This document shows, one piece after another, positions 1 through 7,789 of a stretch of DNA of 64,000 nt. This DNA comes from Rhodopseudomonas pentothenatexigens (lineage in GTDB: Bacteria > Pseudomonadota > Alphaproteobacteria > Rhizobiales > Xanthobacteraceae). The position numbers and the translations under genes were made by a program. The stretch is from contig NZ_UFQQ01000015.1 in NCBI RefSeq assembly GCF_900218015.1, positions 62,001 through 126,000 on the forward strand, in the 5' to 3' direction. The notes below the pieces were generated by a model, which saw only the letters and a program-made list of their open reading frames with translations, did no database searches and was not told the DNA's origin. Numbering within the stretch: the first letter of the stretch is position 1; the number at the start of each line of letters is the position of its first letter.

Positions 1-990
1 AAAGCGACCGCCGCAAAGGCTTCTGTTTCCAAGACCCAGACCAAGGCAAGCGCCAGCAAGGCCAGCGCCGCCAAACACGCTACCGCCAAGGGGTCTGCTG
101 CGAAGGCTTCGGCCTCCAAAGCTCGGGCCTTCAAGTCCTCGAAAACCAAAAGAAGTGAAATGCCAACCAAGTCTGCGAAAACTGCCGCGAAGCCGACTGC
201 CTCCAAGCCCGCCGCAACCAAGCCGGCGGCAAAGCCGGCCAAGGCTGCCGTCGCGCCCAAGGCTGCGGTCACGCCCAAGGCCGAGGTGAAGACCGAGGTG
301 AAGACGCCGGTGGTCGCCAAGGCGCCGGCCAAACCGGAGGTCAAGCAGCCGGCGGCCCCGGTGCAGGCTCGGGTCGAGGAGCCGAAGAAGGCCGTGACTC
401 AACGGCAGGGGTTCAAGGCCAACGAGTTCGTGGTCTATCCGGCGCACGGTGTCGGCCAGATCCTGGCGATAGAGGAACAGGAGATCGCGGGAGCCAAGCT
501 CGAGCTGTTCGTCATCAACTTCATCAAGGACAAGATGACGCTGCGGGTGCCCACCGCGAAGGTCGGCAATGTCGGCATGCGCAAGCTGTCCGATCCGGCG
601 CTGGTGAAGAAAGCGCTGGAGACGCTGAAGGGCCGCGCCCGCGTCAAGCGCACGATGTGGTCGCGCCGTGCTCAGGAATACGAAGCGAAGATCAACTCCG
701 GCGACATCGTCGCGATCGCCGAGGTGGTCCGCGACCTGTACCGTTCGGAATCGCAGCCGGAGCAGTCCTACAGCGAACGGCAGCTCTATGAGGCCGCGCT
801 CGACCGGCTGTCGCGTGAGATCGCGGTGGTGCAGCACATCACTGAGACCGAAGCCGTCAAGGAGGTCGAGAGCCAGCTCGCCAAGAGCCCGCGCCGCGGC
901 GCCAAGGCCGAAGCGGAGAGCGACGCCGAGACCGAGTCCGATCTCGACGGCGATTCCGACGACGAGGCGGTCACCGACGAGGCCGCGTAA
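1..990 (+). CDS. carD: CarD family transcriptional regulator (5' end outside window)
   Basis: CarD/CdnL proteins bind the RNA polymerase beta subunit and stabilise open complexes, for example at rRNA promoters. The frame is open from base 1, so the gene probably starts upstream. The first in-window ATG is at 160 and would give 276 aa. Counting from it, residues 1-80 are a Lys/Ala/Pro-rich tail, the CarD region starts near residue 82 (RQGFKANEFVVYPAHGVG) and runs to about 240, and the last 27 residues are strongly acidic. The 53 codons before 160 continue the same Ala/Ser/Lys composition, which looks coding. The long basic tail is unusual for the family and resembles histone H1-like tails. A strong terminator follows at once. 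Family call is firm; the start is not. Confidence 0.85.
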   Translation, partial: KATAAKASVSKTQTKASASKASAAKHATAKGSAAKASASKARAFKSSKTKRSEMPTKSAKTAAKPTASKPAATKPAAKPAKAAVAPKAAVTPKAEVKTEVKTPVVAKAPAKPEVKQPAAPVQARVEEPKKAVTQRQGFKANEFVVYPAHGVGQILAIEEQEIAGAKLELFVINFIKDKMTLRVPTAKVGNVGMRKLSDPALVKKALETLKGRARVKRTMWSRRAQEYEAKINSGDIVAIAEVVRDLYRSESQPEQSYSERQLYEAALDRLSREIAVVQHITETEAVKEVESQLAKSPRRGAKAEAESDAETESDLDGDSDDEAVTDEAA

Positions 991-1016
991 GCGCCGCCCG
1001 GCACACAATCTGTTAA

Positions 1017-1048
1017 AAGGCCCGGCTGTGATCAGCCGGGCCTTTTTT
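1017..1048 (+). terminator. Rho-independent terminator after carD
   Basis: A perfect 12-bp stem (AAGGCCCGGCTG at 1017-1028 with CAGCCGGGCCTT at 1033-1044), a TGAT loop and a six-T run ending at 1048. It lies 27 bp after the carD stop codon. Confidence 0.93.
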
Positions 1049-1150
1049 GCTGCCTGTGATCTCGAAGATGAGCTTCCCCGGACAAGGCTTCACCTCGCCC
1101 GACGTCCTCGGCGCGGTCATCGCCAGGCGGCAGCCGAAAGCGAGTAAGCC

Positions 1151-2656
1151 TCAGTCGACGACGATTTTCACCAGCTCGCGCGGCTTGACCTGGGCCTGCG
1201 CATCCAGGCCGTTCAGTACCCGGAATCGCTCCAGCGGGCGGTCGACCCCGGACATCCGGTGTGACAGCGATTCCACGGTGTCACCGGGCTGCACGGTGAT
1301 CACCTTGATGCGCAGCGGCCGCGCCGCCTGGATTTCGTCGAGCGACAATCGCCTGAACGAATTCACCGTGTCGCGCGCATTGCGGTCGCTTTCCGCCGTG
1401 CGCTGCCGGGTCGCGAAGATGAAGCGATAGACGTCGCTGCCGAACCGCAGCGCATACACCCGGAACTGCCACTGCTCGCCCCGCGCCGTCACCGATGCGA
1501 CCGGGAAGCCGTTGACGCTGGATTCCTCGGTCGAGCTCTTGTCGACGTTCTCCATCCAGCCCGAATTGAGATAGTCGGCAAGCGATTGCTCCGCCGGCAC
1601 CCGGACCACGTCGAACCGCATCGCCTGGTTGCCGCCCTCACGCAGCCCGATCACCGCCTGCGCGGTGTTGTCGAGCGTGAACGAGTCCGGCACCTGGAAG
1701 GTGAAGCCGAGCTTCGGATGCAGGAACCGCCGGCCGCGGACGAAGCCTTCGCTGGGATCCTCGCCATAGACGATGTTGTCGATCGCATTGAGATAGGCTT
1801 CGCGGTCGCGCTCGCCGCGTTCGCCGCGCCAGCCGCCTTGCGGCGCGGTGTATTGCCGCGCGTTGTTCTGTGCATTGGTCACCCGCTCCGGGGTCGCCGG
1901 GTGCGACGACAGGAAGTCGCTGCGGCCGTCGCTGGCGCCGCGGTTGGCTTTCAGAGCCGCGTTGCGCTCCATCGCCGTGAGGAACCGGGCCGAGCCGTAG
2001 GGATCGAACTGCGCCCGCGCCGAAATCCCGATGCCGATGCCGTCGGCTTCCAGCTCCTGCTGCCGCGAGAAGCTCGCCATCGACAGCTTGGTCTTGGCCA
2101 GAGCCAGCGCGGTCAACCCAGGATCGTTGCCCATGTCGGTGACGACGCGGGCGACCAGCGCGGCCTGCCGCGCCTGATCCTCTCGGATGGCGGCGTGCTT
2201 GGCGAGCACATGGGCCATTTCGTGCGACAGCACCGACGACAATTCGGAGGTGTCGGTGGCGAGTGCGATCAGGCCGCGGGTGACATAGAGCTGACCGGTC
2301 GGCAGCGCGAAGGCATTGACCGCGCCGGAATTGAGGATCGTCACCTTGTAGGTCAAATCCGGCCGATCGGATGCAGCGACCAGCCGGCCGACGATGCCGG
2401 AGATCAGTCCCTCCAGTTTGGGATCGTCATAAGCGCCCCCATAGGTCGCCAGGATGCGCTCGTGCTCGCGCTCCGCTGCTGGCGACTGCACTGCGGGACG
2501 GGGCGGCTTGGCCGGGGTGCCGGTGGCGATCGCGCCGGTCTCGAACCTGCTCGGATCGCCGCACCCGGCCAACGTCAGCGCAGCGCCCAGCAGCAGCCAC
2601 GCCACCATCGGGCGGCGGCCCTGTCGGAAGTTGCGCCGTGCTGCACCCCAATTCAC
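1151..2656 (-). CDS. M48 family metalloprotease, lipoprotein, with LysM-like C-terminus
   Basis: Zinc metalloprotease of the M48 (BepA/LoiP-like) group, expected in the periplasm for envelope quality control. The N-terminus has a hydrophobic stretch ending in a lipobox (LAGC, Cys32), so it is probably lipid-anchored. The zinc motif HEMAH is at residues 145-149 and an ExEAD motif near 201-205 supplies the third ligand, both intact. Residues about 300-430 form a middle domain I do not recognise. The last 50 residues (VQPGDTVESLSHRM...) look like a LysM peptidoglycan-binding repeat. At 501 aa it is about the size of BepA, but without an evident TPR array. It converges with carD across the 1017 terminator. 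Confidence 0.9.
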   Translation of the reverse strand: MNWGAARRNFRQGRRPMVAWLLLGAALTLAGCGDPSRFETGAIATGTPAKPPRPAVQSPAAEREHERILATYGGAYDDPKLEGLISGIVGRLVAASDRPDLTYKVTILNSGAVNAFALPTGQLYVTRGLIALATDTSELSSVLSHEMAHVLAKHAAIREDQARQAALVARVVTDMGNDPGLTALALAKTKLSMASFSRQQELEADGIGIGISARAQFDPYGSARFLTAMERNAALKANRGASDGRSDFLSSHPATPERVTNAQNNARQYTAPQGGWRGERGERDREAYLNAIDNIVYGEDPSEGFVRGRRFLHPKLGFTFQVPDSFTLDNTAQAVIGLREGGNQAMRFDVVRVPAEQSLADYLNSGWMENVDKSSTEESSVNGFPVASVTARGEQWQFRVYALRFGSDVYRFIFATRQRTAESDRNARDTVNSFRRLSLDEIQAARPLRIKVITVQPGDTVESLSHRMSGVDRPLERFRVLNGLDAQAQVKPRELVKIVVD

Positions 2657-2678
2657 GCCGATGCTCTCTTCCGGGCCC

Positions 2679-3467
2679 TCAATCCCCGCCCGTTCGTTCG
2701 ATCTGCCCCACCGCGCGCGCCGCGATGCTCGCCCCGGCCCGCCTCTCGATCCAGCCGCGAACCCGAATCCGCTGCCCAGTCAGTGACTTGGGCGAAAGCC
2801 CAGCGGCTTCGAAGACCCCCACCATGCGCCTTGAAATAGTCACCGCAAAGCCGCGAGTCCAGCGACCGGCAAGGTTGAGATAGACCGTCGAACCGACCTC
2901 CCGCACCGATGTGACCTTGCCCTCCACGATGGTGAACCGCCCGATCCGGGACAAGATATCGCCGGAATTTGCGGCGTTTTTTATGACGTCCAGCGCCACC
3001 CAGACGCCGGCAGCGGCCATCCGTCCAGCCTCCTCCGCGGCACGCAACTGCTGAAGACATTCGGCACTTGTGGCTCCGATGCCGACCAATGCGTGGCCGC
3101 CAGCCAGCAAACGGGCCTGCACCAGCTCTCCGCCTTGCTTCAGCACCACGTAGGCCGGCTGGCGGCCGTAACGATCGGGCATGTCGTCGGCACCGTGCAG
3201 CACGACGCGGTGCCCGAGTGCGGCAGCCCGGAGGTACGCGGCCCCGGCCTCGCGCTGCTCGGCGACCGGCTCGAGGCCGGCGAGCCGAACCTCACGACCG
3301 TCCGCCAGCCGCAGCGTTCTGGCGTCGACCACCTCGGTCACCACACCGTCGCCCTGCACCGGCAGGTCGGCACATTCGCCGGCATCTGCCGGAATGGGCG
3401 TCATCACGATCGCGCCCGCGCTGATCGCCGCGAGCGACCACCTGCTGTTTCGTGGAGATGACGCCAC
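2679..3467 (-). CDS. Secreted staphylococcal-nuclease-like (SNc) protein, probably catalytically impaired
   Basis: About 262 aa, read from a GTG at 3467 because a GGAGG sits 5 nt upstream and a signal peptide follows directly (hydrophobic core, then PADAGE). The frame is open further up (ATG at 3650), but that stretch is Arg-rich and not protein-like. Residues about 30-140 resemble the thermonuclease fold: VVDARTLRL replaces the family's DGDT motif and YGRQPAYVV matches the YGRxLAY motif. Compared with Staphylococcus nuclease, Arg35 and Arg87 equivalents remain, while Asp21, Asp40 and Glu43 positions read Arg, Glu and Ala. The C-terminal third (VEGKVTSVREVGSTVYLNL) looks like an OB-fold domain. 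It ends 22 bp before the M48 gene start. Function is unknown; DNA cleavage is doubtful. Confidence 0.78.
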   Translation of the reverse strand: MASSPRNSRWSLAAISAGAIVMTPIPADAGECADLPVQGDGVVTEVVDARTLRLADGREVRLAGLEPVAEQREAGAAYLRAAALGHRVVLHGADDMPDRYGRQPAYVVLKQGGELVQARLLAGGHALVGIGATSAECLQQLRAAEEAGRMAAAGVWVALDVIKNAANSGDILSRIGRFTIVEGKVTSVREVGSTVYLNLAGRWTRGFAVTISRRMVGVFEAAGLSPKSLTGQRIRVRGWIERRAGASIAARAVGQIERTGGD

Positions 3468-3856
3468 CGAGACCTCCGCGCTGATTCGCGTCGCCGCAGA
3501 TCCGCGAGCGTAGCGCGACCCGGGAGAGCGACGGCACCGAAAACGACGGCACGGCTCGGCAATTCCGAACGTCGGTGTTCCGAAACGCCCCCGATCGACC
3601 TGCCGCCGCGGCGACGGCGGCAGGTCGTGCCGTAGCAACACGCCGCACATCGCGCAGCATCGCGCGCGTTTCGAACATCAACTACCCGTTCGCGACAGAT
3701 CGTTGCGACGTGTAGTAACGACTTGCCGTACGCCAGCAGTTCATTCCACTCGCCGGAAAAACCGCTTGGCTTGCCGCACAGCGGGCGATGCGGCATGATC
3801 GCGCGCAATCATCAGAAGCGCCGCGATCAGAATCGGCGCTCGCCAGGGAGGATGTC
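3468..3856. other. Divergent intergenic region, no gene seen
   Basis: 389 bp between the nuclease-like gene (minus) and the periplasmic binding protein (plus). It should hold both promoters and the two ribosome sites (GGAGG before the GTG at 3467; GGGAGG before the TTG at 3857). I found no hairpin terminator, RNA gene or convincing -35/-10 pair. Confidence 0.5.
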
Positions 3857-5062
3857 TTGAAGCCATTCCGCACAACGCTGCTTGCATGTCTGTCGATCGC
3901 CGCAATCACCGCCGCGAACGCGCAATCACAGCCGCCGCTCAAACTCGGCGCGATCCTCGACATGTCGGGCCTGTATGCCGACATCACCGGAACGGGCAGC
4001 GAGACGGCGGCCAAGATGGCGGTGGAGGATTTCGGCGGCACGGTGCTGGGGCGTAAGGTCGAGATCATCGCCGCCGACCATCTCAACAAGGCCGATCTGT
4101 CCGCCAACATCGCCCGCGACATGCTCGACAATCAGGGCGTCGAAGCGATCATCGACGTCGCCGCCTCGGCGACCGCGCTGGCGGCCGCCGAGATCGCCAA
4201 GGCACGCAACAAGATCATCATGTTCTCCGGCCCGGGTTCTATCCGGCTCAGCAACGAAGCCTGCGGCCCCTACACGGTGCACTACGTGTTCGACACCTTC
4301 GCCCAGGCCAACACCACCGGTCTTGCCGCGGTGAAGCAGGGCCTCGACACCTGGTTCTTCCTGTCGGCCGACTATGCGTTCGGACAGGATCTCGAGCGCG
4401 ACACCACCAACGTCATCAAGGCGTCGGGCGGCAAGGTGCTGGGCAGCGTCAAGCATCCGCTCAACACCTCCGACTTCTCCTCGTTCCTGCTGCAGGCGCA
4501 AAGCTCGAAGGCCAAGGTGATTGGCCTCGCCAATGCCGGCGGCGACACCATCAACGCGATCAAGCAGGCAGCCGAATTCGGCATTACCAAGGGCGGCCAG
4601 AAGATCTCGCCGCTGCTCGCCTTCATCTCCGACATCGACAGCGTGGGGCTGGAAACCTCGCAAGGCCTGATCCTGGCGGAAGCGTTCTATTGGGATCTCA
4701 ACGACGAGACCCGCGCCTTCTCCAAGCGCTTCATGGAGCGTACCAAGCGGATGCCGACCTCGGCGCAGGCGGGCCTGTACTCCGAAACGATGCACTATCT
4801 GCAGGCGGTCAAGGCGGCCGGCACCACCGATGCGGCTGCGGTGACCAAGAAGATGAAAGAGATGCCGATCAACGACTTCTTCGCCAAGAACGGCAAGATC
4901 CGTGAGGACGGCCGGATGGTGCACGACATGTACCTGTTCGAGGTCAAGAAGCCGTCGGAATCCAAAGGCCGCTGGGATTACTACAAGCTGCTCGCGACCG
5001 TGCCGGGCGATCAGGCGTTCCAGCCGCTGTCGGAATCGCGCTGCCCGCTGGTGAAGAAGTAA
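3857..5062 (+). CDS. ABC transporter substrate-binding protein, LivK/aromatic-acid type
   Basis: Periplasmic binding protein of the branched-chain amino acid/HAA5 group (Peripla_BP_6), which in these bacteria often binds amino acids or aromatic acids. The TTG at 3857 is chosen as start: GGGAGG lies 6 nt before it and translation then begins directly with a signal peptide (MKPFRTTLLACLS... cleaved after ANA). That gives 401 aa, normal for the family. LKLGAILDMSGLYADITG is the typical first strand and ligand loop. No permease or ATPase genes of this class are adjacent, so it is an orphan binding protein. The next genes downstream are acyl-CoA enzymes, which suggests, without proving, that it captures an acid they degrade. 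Confidence 0.9.
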   Translation: MKPFRTTLLACLSIAAITAANAQSQPPLKLGAILDMSGLYADITGTGSETAAKMAVEDFGGTVLGRKVEIIAADHLNKADLSANIARDMLDNQGVEAIIDVAASATALAAAEIAKARNKIIMFSGPGSIRLSNEACGPYTVHYVFDTFAQANTTGLAAVKQGLDTWFFLSADYAFGQDLERDTTNVIKASGGKVLGSVKHPLNTSDFSSFLLQAQSSKAKVIGLANAGGDTINAIKQAAEFGITKGGQKISPLLAFISDIDSVGLETSQGLILAEAFYWDLNDETRAFSKRFMERTKRMPTSAQAGLYSETMHYLQAVKAAGTTDAAAVTKKMKEMPINDFFAKNGKIREDGRMVHDMYLFEVKKPSESKGRWDYYKLLATVPGDQAFQPLSESRCPLVKK

Positions 5063-5078
5063 CACACGACAGCGCTCT

Positions 5079-5189
5079 CACCCTGAGGAGCCCGGCGTAG
5101 CCCGAAGGGCAGCCAGGCGTCTCGAAGGGCGAGGGATGTTCATCCTCATGGTTCGAGACGGCGCTACGCGCCTCCTCACCATGAGGGTG
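5079..5189. repeat. Palindromic intergenic repeat, family A (CACCCTGAGGAG...)
   Basis: An imperfect long inverted repeat: CACCCTGAGGAG at 5079-5090 pairs with CTCCTCACCATGAGGGTG ending at 5189, and internal arms (CGTCTCGAAGG / GGTTCGAGACG) also pair. It lies between the binding protein gene and the crotonase gene and can fold as a hairpin. A shorter element with related TTCGAGG and CCTCA blocks is at 46032-46079. Confidence 0.7.
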
Positions 5190-5243
5190 CGGGTGGTCGG
5201 CTCGGGTTCGATGACCAAAAGAACAACAACAGGGAAACGTTCA

Positions 5244-6032
5244 ATGATCGACATCGTCCTGCAAGATCTCGACCGCGGGCTGCTGACCATCACGATGAAC
5301 CGTCCCGAGCGGCGCAACGCGCTCAATCAGGACATGATCCGCGGCCTGGTCGAGGCGGCGCATCGCGCCAAGGACGATCCGGAGGTCCGCGCGGTGCTGC
5401 TCAAGGGCGCCGGCGGCACGTTCTGCGTCGGCGGCGACGTCAAGTCGATGGCCGCGGCCGGCGACCCGCCGCCGCTGGAGCAGAAGGTCGCGAACCTGCG
5501 CCGCGGCATGGAAGTGTCGCGCATCCTGCATCAGATGCCGAAGCCGGTGGTGGCGCAGATCGACGGCGCGGCGGCCGGAGCAGGCCTGTCGATGGCGCTG
5601 GCCTGCGATCTGCGGGTGGCGGGCGCGTCCGCCAAGATCACCACCGCCTTCGCCAAGGTCGGCCTGTCCGGCGATTTCGGCGGCACGTATTTCCTGACGC
5701 AGCTGATCGGCGCCGCGAAGGCGCGGGAGCTGTATCTCACCTCGCCGGTGCTGACCGCCGAACAGGCGCAGGCGCTCGGCATCGTCAGCCGCGTGGTGCC
5801 CGACGCCGAGGTCGAGTCCGCCACTCGCGAGCTTGCGCTGTCGCTGGCGCAGGGCCCGACTGTGACGCTCGGCTACATCAAGACCAACATCAACAACGCC
5901 GAGAGCCTGTCGCTCGAAGCCTGCTTCGATGCCGAAGCGCTGCATCACTCGCGCTGCGCCGAGACCGCCGACCACAAGGAAGCCGCAAGCGCCTTCGTCG
6001 AGAAGCGCGCGCCGGCGTTCCAGGGACGCTGA
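5244..6032 (+). CDS. Crotonase superfamily enzyme (enoyl-CoA hydratase/isomerase, PaaG-like)
   Basis: 262 aa, acting on a CoA thioester in the cytoplasm. ATG at 5244 has AGGGA about 8 nt upstream; the frame is open earlier but runs through a palindromic repeat. N-terminal ITMNRPERRNALN and FCVGGDVKSMA are crotonase signatures (oxyanion hole). At the two positions where classical hydratases carry Glu (rat Glu144/Glu164) this protein has Ser and Phe, but FAKVGLSGDFGG has an Asp where PaaG-type isomerases place their catalytic Asp. An isomerase role is therefore more likely than hydration. The stop overlaps the next start by one base, so it is translationally coupled to the VOC gene. Confidence 0.88.
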   Translation: MIDIVLQDLDRGLLTITMNRPERRNALNQDMIRGLVEAAHRAKDDPEVRAVLLKGAGGTFCVGGDVKSMAAAGDPPPLEQKVANLRRGMEVSRILHQMPKPVVAQIDGAAAGAGLSMALACDLRVAGASAKITTAFAKVGLSGDFGGTYFLTQLIGAAKARELYLTSPVLTAEQAQALGIVSRVVPDAEVESATRELALSLAQGPTVTLGYIKTNINNAESLSLEACFDAEALHHSRCAETADHKEAASAFVEKRAPAFQGR

Positions 6033-6799
6033 TGATGGCGCCGTTTCTTCGCCTGCGCCAGATCTGCCTCGTCACCGAGCCGATCGAACCCGCAGCGTCG
6101 CAGATCGCCGCGATTCTCGGATTGAACATCTGTTACCGCGATCCCCATGTCGGCAAATACGGCCTGGAGAACGTGCTGCTGCCAGTCGACACCACGCTGC
6201 TCGAAATCGTCGCGCCGACCCAGCCGGGCACCGCAGCCGGGCGTTTCCTGGAGAAGACCGGCGGCCGCGGCGGCTACATGGCGATCTTTTGTTGCGACGA
6301 TCCGGACGCCCGCGGCCGCCACGCCGCCACGCTCGGCGTGCGCACCGCCAATGTGATCGACCATGCGCCGTATCACGGCGTGCAACTCCACCCGCGCGAC
6401 TGCCGCGGTGCCTTCATCGAGCTCAACCACACTGCAGGCAGCGACAACATTCGCGGCCCCTACCCGCCTGCGGGCCCCGACTGGGCCAAGGCGATCCGCA
6501 CCGACACCACGCAGGCGCTCGTTGCTGTCGAGATGCAGAGCCCGGATCCGGCCGATCTCGCCACGCATTGGGGACGGATTCTCGAACTGCCGGTGAGCTC
6601 TGCTGCAGACGGCGCGTCGGAGCTGAAGCTGCCGAACGCGAGCTTCCGATTCGTGCAGGGTGTCAACGAAGCGATGACCGCGCTGACGTTCAAGGTGATG
6701 GACGCGGAGAAGGTCCGCGAGGCGGCGAAGGCGCAGGGTGTGAGCTGCACTGCCGACGGGTTCAGCCTCGCCGGCGTCACGTTCAAGCTCACGAGCTAA
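6032..6799 (+). CDS. VOC (glyoxalase/bleomycin resistance/dioxygenase) superfamily protein
   Basis: 255 aa, starting in an ATGA overlap with the crotonase stop. The N-terminal half (LRQICLVTEPIEPAASQIAA) and the C-terminal half (VAVEMQSPDPADLATHWG) read like two betaalphabetabetabeta VOC modules, as in single-chain dioxygenases and lactoylglutathione lyase-like proteins. Candidate metal ligands are hard to assign by eye. Similar coupled VOC proteins occur beside acyl-CoA enzymes in Bradyrhizobium relatives, where they are annotated only by family. Substrate unknown. Confidence 0.78.
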   Translation: MMAPFLRLRQICLVTEPIEPAASQIAAILGLNICYRDPHVGKYGLENVLLPVDTTLLEIVAPTQPGTAAGRFLEKTGGRGGYMAIFCCDDPDARGRHAATLGVRTANVIDHAPYHGVQLHPRDCRGAFIELNHTAGSDNIRGPYPPAGPDWAKAIRTDTTQALVAVEMQSPDPADLATHWGRILELPVSSAADGASELKLPNASFRFVQGVNEAMTALTFKVMDAEKVREAAKAQGVSCTADGFSLAGVTFKLTS

Positions 6800-6805
6800 C
6801 CGCGA

Positions 6806-6924
6806 GTCATTCCGGGGCGCTCGCGTAGCGAGCGAACCCGGAATCTCGCAGTTGTGGAAACGATGGAGTCGCAGAACACTCCGGGATTCCGGGTTCACGC
6901 GCTGCGCGCGTGCCCCGGAATGAC
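6806..6924. repeat. Palindromic intergenic repeat, family B (TCATTCCGGGGC...)
   Basis: Long inverted repeat between convergent genes. The left arm GTCATTCCGGGGC (6806-6818) pairs with GCCCCGGAATGAC near 6912-6924, and an inner pair GAACCCGGAATC / GATTCCGGGTTC also matches. Together they form a nested hairpin that could terminate both flanking genes. Confidence 0.75.
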
Positions 6925-6949
6925 GAACGCAGAGGTGATGAGTTGTGGC

Positions 6950-7756
6950 TCACCGCCCCTTGAAATGCGCCGCGCGGCGTTCCTCGGTGGCTTTGACGCC
7001 TTCCTTGAAGTCTTCGGTGGCGCGCAGGCGGGTCTGTTCGGCGAGCTCGTGCTTGGTCGCCTGCATCACCCGGTCGGCCAGGCCGGCGCGCATGGTGGCG
7101 CGGGTCGAGAGCAGGCCGAGCGGCGAGCATTCGGCGATCTCGCGCGCCAGCTTCAGCGCACCGCTGCGCACTTCGTTGATCGGCACCAGCACGTTGGCGA
7201 GACCCATCTGCACCGCCTCTTCGCCGGTGACGCGGCGCGAGGTGTAGAACATCAGTTCGGCATTGTTCTTGCCGATCAGCTCCGGCAGCGTCACGGTGAG
7301 GCCGAAGCCGGGATGAAAGCCGAGTTTGGTGAAGTTCGCCGAGAACCGCGCCTCCGCGCAGGTGACGCGGAAATCCGCCGACACCGCGAGGCCGAGTCCG
7401 CCGCCGATCGCGGCACCATGTACGGCGGCGACGATCGGCTTCTTGGCACGGAAGATCCGCACCGCCTCGTAATACAGATGGCCGATCTCGCCGAGGCTGT
7501 CGGCCGGATCGCCCTTCGCAGCCGCCGGGTCGGCTTCCTGCCGCGCCGGATCGCCGAAATTGGCGCCGGCGCAGAACGCCTTGCCCTGCGCCGCCAGCAC
7601 GGTGGCGCGTAGCTGCGGATCGGCATCGATCTCGTCCAGCGCATCGGCGATCTGCCGAATCAGCGAGATGTCGAAGAAGTTCAGCGGCGGCCGCTGAATC
7701 TCGATGGTGGCGACGTGGCCGGTCTTTTCGACCGCGATATCGGTGTAGCTGCTCAT
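6950..7756 (-). CDS. Crotonase superfamily enzyme (enoyl-CoA hydratase/isomerase family)
   Basis: 268 aa, full length. FCAGANFGD and HGAAIGGGLGLAVSADFRV are the oxyanion-hole segments of the crotonase fold. The two Glu residues of classical hydratases are replaced (Gly in GLGLAVSAD; Phe in NFTKLGFHPGFG), so the reaction may not be simple hydration. The C-terminus (ATEDFKEGVKATEERRAAHFKGR) is typical. It is the last gene of a minus-strand set with the two acyl-CoA dehydrogenases (33 bp after 7790-8950), which implies a shared acyl-CoA degradation pathway. Confidence 0.88.
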   Translation of the reverse strand: MSSYTDIAVEKTGHVATIEIQRPPLNFFDISLIRQIADALDEIDADPQLRATVLAAQGKAFCAGANFGDPARQEADPAAAKGDPADSLGEIGHLYYEAVRIFRAKKPIVAAVHGAAIGGGLGLAVSADFRVTCAEARFSANFTKLGFHPGFGLTVTLPELIGKNNAELMFYTSRRVTGEEAVQMGLANVLVPINEVRSGALKLAREIAECSPLGLLSTRATMRAGLADRVMQATKHELAEQTRLRATEDFKEGVKATEERRAAHFKGR

Positions 7757-7789
7757 GATTGATCCTCGATCGTTCGATGCGCGCCGGCG

